16,575 bases of DNA from Planctomycetota bacterium (GTDB lineage Bacteria; Planctomycetota; UBA1135; GCA-002686595). The stretch is from positions 1 to 16,575 of the forward strand of contig SCVU01000566.1 in assembly GCA_004296785.1 (NCBI GenBank), given 5' to 3'. Positions 14,822 through 16,575 of this stretch are shown here, in pieces. The position numbers and the translations under genes were made by a program. Position 1 is the first letter of the stretch; every line of letters starts with the position of its first letter. The notes beneath the pieces are model-generated. The model searched no databases, was not told the origin of the DNA, and was given only the letters and a program-made list of their open reading frames with translations.

Positions 14822-16575
14822 GTGAACTCCTCCCCCCCGACACCGCCGCTCGCGCTCTCGCCGCGCCTCGCGCGCGCGATCAGCGCGTTCTTCGTCGCGC
14901 TCGTCGCGGGCGTCGGCCTCTTCGACGCCGCGCACTGGCTGCTGCGCGGCCCGGCGGCGGGCGGCGCGCAGCAGGGCGTGCCGCTCGATGCGGACGGCGT
15001 GCTGCGCGGCGGCGCGAGCGCGGCGCTCGAGCGCAATCTGCAGCACGGCTCGGCCTTCGCGGCGGCGGTGCGCCCGCGCTGGAACGAGCTGCGCGTCGCG
15101 GCGCTCGGCGACGGCGGTCGCACGGTCGCCGTCGGGCGCAACGGCTGGCTGTTCCTGGCCAGCGACCTGCACCCGCCGGCCGACGCGCCGCGGCTGCAGC
15201 GCGAGTACGCGGCGCACGTCGAGGCCGGCGCGCTCGCGCTGCGTTCGCTCGGCGCGCGCACGCTGTTCGTCGTCGTGCCGGACAAGGCGACGCTCGGCCG
15301 CGCGCACCATCCGCCCGGGCTCGACGTGCCGCCGCCGAGCTATGCGAACCTGCTGCGCGAGCTCGACGCGCGCGGCATCGACGCACCGGACGTGCTCGGC
15401 TGGATGGCGAGCGGCCCCGACGTCGCGTGGTACCGCCGCGACGACACGCACTGGACGCTCGCGGGCGTCGAGCGCATCGCGGCGCTGCTCGCGTGCGCGA
15501 TCCGCGCGCGCAGCGGCACCAACGCCGGCGCGCCGCCGGTGCTCGAGGCCAAGCTGTCGAACTGGCCGCCGTTCCGCGGCATCCGCCCCGATCTCTTGAA
15601 CGGCCTCGGCATCGATCCGTCGAGCGCGACGTGGGCGCGCCTGGTCGATCCCGAGTTCGGCCGCGTGCTCGGCGTGCAGCGCTCGAGCGAGGCCGCGCCG
15701 ATCGCGCTCGCCGGCACGAGCATGAGCTTCAAGCAATTGCGCGAGGCGCTGTGCAACGAGCTCGGCGTCGACGTCGCGAACTACGCGCAGGCCGGCGCGG
15801 GCTCGGGCAAGCTGACCGAGGCGCTGCTCGACTTCGCGAGCGGGCGCACCGGCATCCCGCGACTCGTCGTCTGGGAGACCGTCGAGCGCTACGGCCGCGA
15901 AGCGCCGTGCCTGACCTTCCCCGGGTTGCCGGCGGCGCTCGAAACGGTCTACGCGGCGCGTTGGAGCGCGTGGCTCGACGTCGCCGCGTCGACGCCGCGG
16001 CGGCGCAACCTGCTGACGCTCGCGCGCGTCCCGCTGGAGGGCGAGAGCCTGCCGAAGCGCTCGGATGCGTGGGATGTGCGCCGAATCGAGCGCGCCGCGC
16101 ACGAGCCCGAGCTCGGCTTCGTGCTGCCGGGCAACGGCACGTTCGCGCTCGCGTTCGAAACCGAGCGCGCGGCGGCGGCGCTGGTCGGCGCGCACTTCGC
16201 CGAGCGCACGTGGACCGACGCGATCGTCCGACCGCTCGAGCCCGGCGCGCGGCGCCTGCCGCTGGTCGGCGCCGACTGGATCACGCACGTCGAGCTCGCA
16301 CTGCGCGACGCCGGCGCCGGCGCCGCGCCGAGCGCGTGGCGGCTCGACAGCGCATGGCACAGGGCCGGTGAATGCGTCACGCGTTCGGTCGATGCCGCGA
16401 CCGTGATCGAGCTCGCGGAGCCCTTCGACCTCGACGGAGCGATCGCGCTCGAGTTCGTGCTGGATGCGCCGAGCGCGGGCAGCGCGCAACTGCGCGCCGG
16501 TCCCGGCGCCGCCATCGAGTTCCCGCTGCTCGCCGGACGCAGTCGCTGCGTCGTTCCCCTGCAGATCGGAAGAGC
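14822..16575 (+). CDS. AlgX/AlgJ-like SGNH-type O-acetyltransferase (3' partial)
   Basis: The frame opens at GTG 14822, 8 bases after the MBOAT stop, and runs without a stop to the window end (about 584 codons). The N-terminus has one hydrophobic segment (about 17-34), a signal anchor placing the rest outside the membrane. The acetyltransferase core is recognisable: GRNGWLFLASDLH (from about 108), RRDDTHWTLAGVE with D208 and H210, and AGTSMSF with S300. These match the Asp-x-His and GTSxS motifs of AlgX, whose Asp/His/Ser triad transfers acetyl groups to the polymer. The later segment RLVVWETVERYGRE is also characteristic. Beyond about residue 385 lies a region of at least 190 residues, apparently beta-rich, in the place where AlgX has a carbohydrate-binding module; I cannot identify it. 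The last 13 bases look like sequencing adapter, so genuine coding sequence ends at about 16562 and the true C-terminus is unknown. It is the expected partner of the MBOAT protein. Confidence 0.88.
   Translation, partial: MNSSPPTPPLALSPRLARAISAFFVALVAGVGLFDAAHWLLRGPAAGGAQQGVPLDADGVLRGGASAALERNLQHGSAFAAAVRPRWNELRVAALGDGGRTVAVGRNGWLFLASDLHPPADAPRLQREYAAHVEAGALALRSLGARTLFVVVPDKATLGRAHHPPGLDVPPPSYANLLRELDARGIDAPDVLGWMASGPDVAWYRRDDTHWTLAGVERIAALLACAIRARSGTNAGAPPVLEAKLSNWPPFRGIRPDLLNGLGIDPSSATWARLVDPEFGRVLGVQRSSEAAPIALAGTSMSFKQLREALCNELGVDVANYAQAGAGSGKLTEALLDFASGRTGIPRLVVWETVERYGREAPCLTFPGLPAALETVYAARWSAWLDVAASTPRRRNLLTLARVPLEGESLPKRSDAWDVRRIERAAHEPELGFVLPGNGTFALAFETERAAAALVGAHFAERTWTDAIVRPLEPGARRLPLVGADWITHVELALRDAGAGAAPSAWRLDSAWHRAGECVTRSVDAATVIELAEPFDLDGAIALEFVLDAPSAGSAQLRAGPGAAIEFPLLAGRSRCVVPLQIGR
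16563..16575 (+). other. Illumina adapter remnant (probable artefact)
   Basis: The terminal 13 bases AGATCGGAAGAGC equal the common start of Illumina TruSeq adapters. An exact 13-base match placed precisely at the sequence end is far more likely to be untrimmed adapter than genome, so these bases should be masked. Confidence 0.9.

Noticed and set aside
12066..14843. A minus-strand open frame of about 925 codons opposite the DUF4340 and MBOAT genes
   Set aside because: It spans two clear plus-strand genes and has an Arg/Glu/Ala-rich composition without motifs, so it is a shadow frame.
1..16575. CRISPR array, tRNA, rRNA, insertion sequence or phage genes
   Set aside because: I looked for regular repeat-spacer structure, tRNA-like cloverleaf segments, transposase or integrase motifs and terminal inverted repeats, and saw none. 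Base composition is even, with no sign of a transferred island.

Overview
The window is a GC-rich (roughly 70% or more by eye), almost fully coding piece of bacterial chromosome. It holds ten protein genes, two of them cut by the window ends. I see no rRNA, tRNA, CRISPR array, integrase, transposase or other sign of a mobile element. Three things suggest a high-GC member of the Planctomycetota or a similar environmental lineage, by inference only: a membrane-anchored prenyltransferase/squalene-oxidase-repeat protein, a GldA/GldF/GldG/DUF4340 ABC cluster, and an AlgI/AlgX-like acetylation pair. No marker gene fixes the taxonomy.

Layout. (1) Positions 3-2480, plus strand: the end of an oligopeptide/dipeptide ABC importer operon, with an OppC/DppC-type permease (5' end missing) and OppD- and OppF-type ATPases. 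Eleven bases later comes a polytopic membrane protein (2492-3910) that may be a GT-C-type glycosyltransferase. (2) Positions 3918-7094, minus strand: a histidine-rich polytopic membrane protein of unknown function, and upstream of it a 597-residue membrane-anchored protein with an alpha/alpha-toroid (squalene-cyclase-like) outer domain. A strong intrinsic terminator lies between them. (3) Positions 7095-7451: a 357-bp divergent intergenic region. (4) Positions 7452-16575, plus strand: a compact cluster with short overlaps or gaps, consisting of a GldA-like ATPase, a GldF-like permease, a double-length GldG-like protein, a DUF4340 protein, an MBOAT acyltransferase (AlgI family) and an AlgX/AlgJ-like SGNH-type acetyltransferase that runs off the end.

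The four Gld-type proteins probably form one membrane ABC complex whose substrate is unknown. The two Alg-type proteins would move acetyl groups across the membrane and place them on a surface glycan. Their co-direction and tight packing suggest one transcription unit, but a shared pathway is inference. The most unusual points are the tandem duplication inside the GldG-like protein, the unrecognised histidine-rich membrane protein, and the coupling of the Gld and Alg modules.

Quality note: the last 13 bases (16563-16575) equal the start of the Illumina TruSeq adapter and are probably not genomic.
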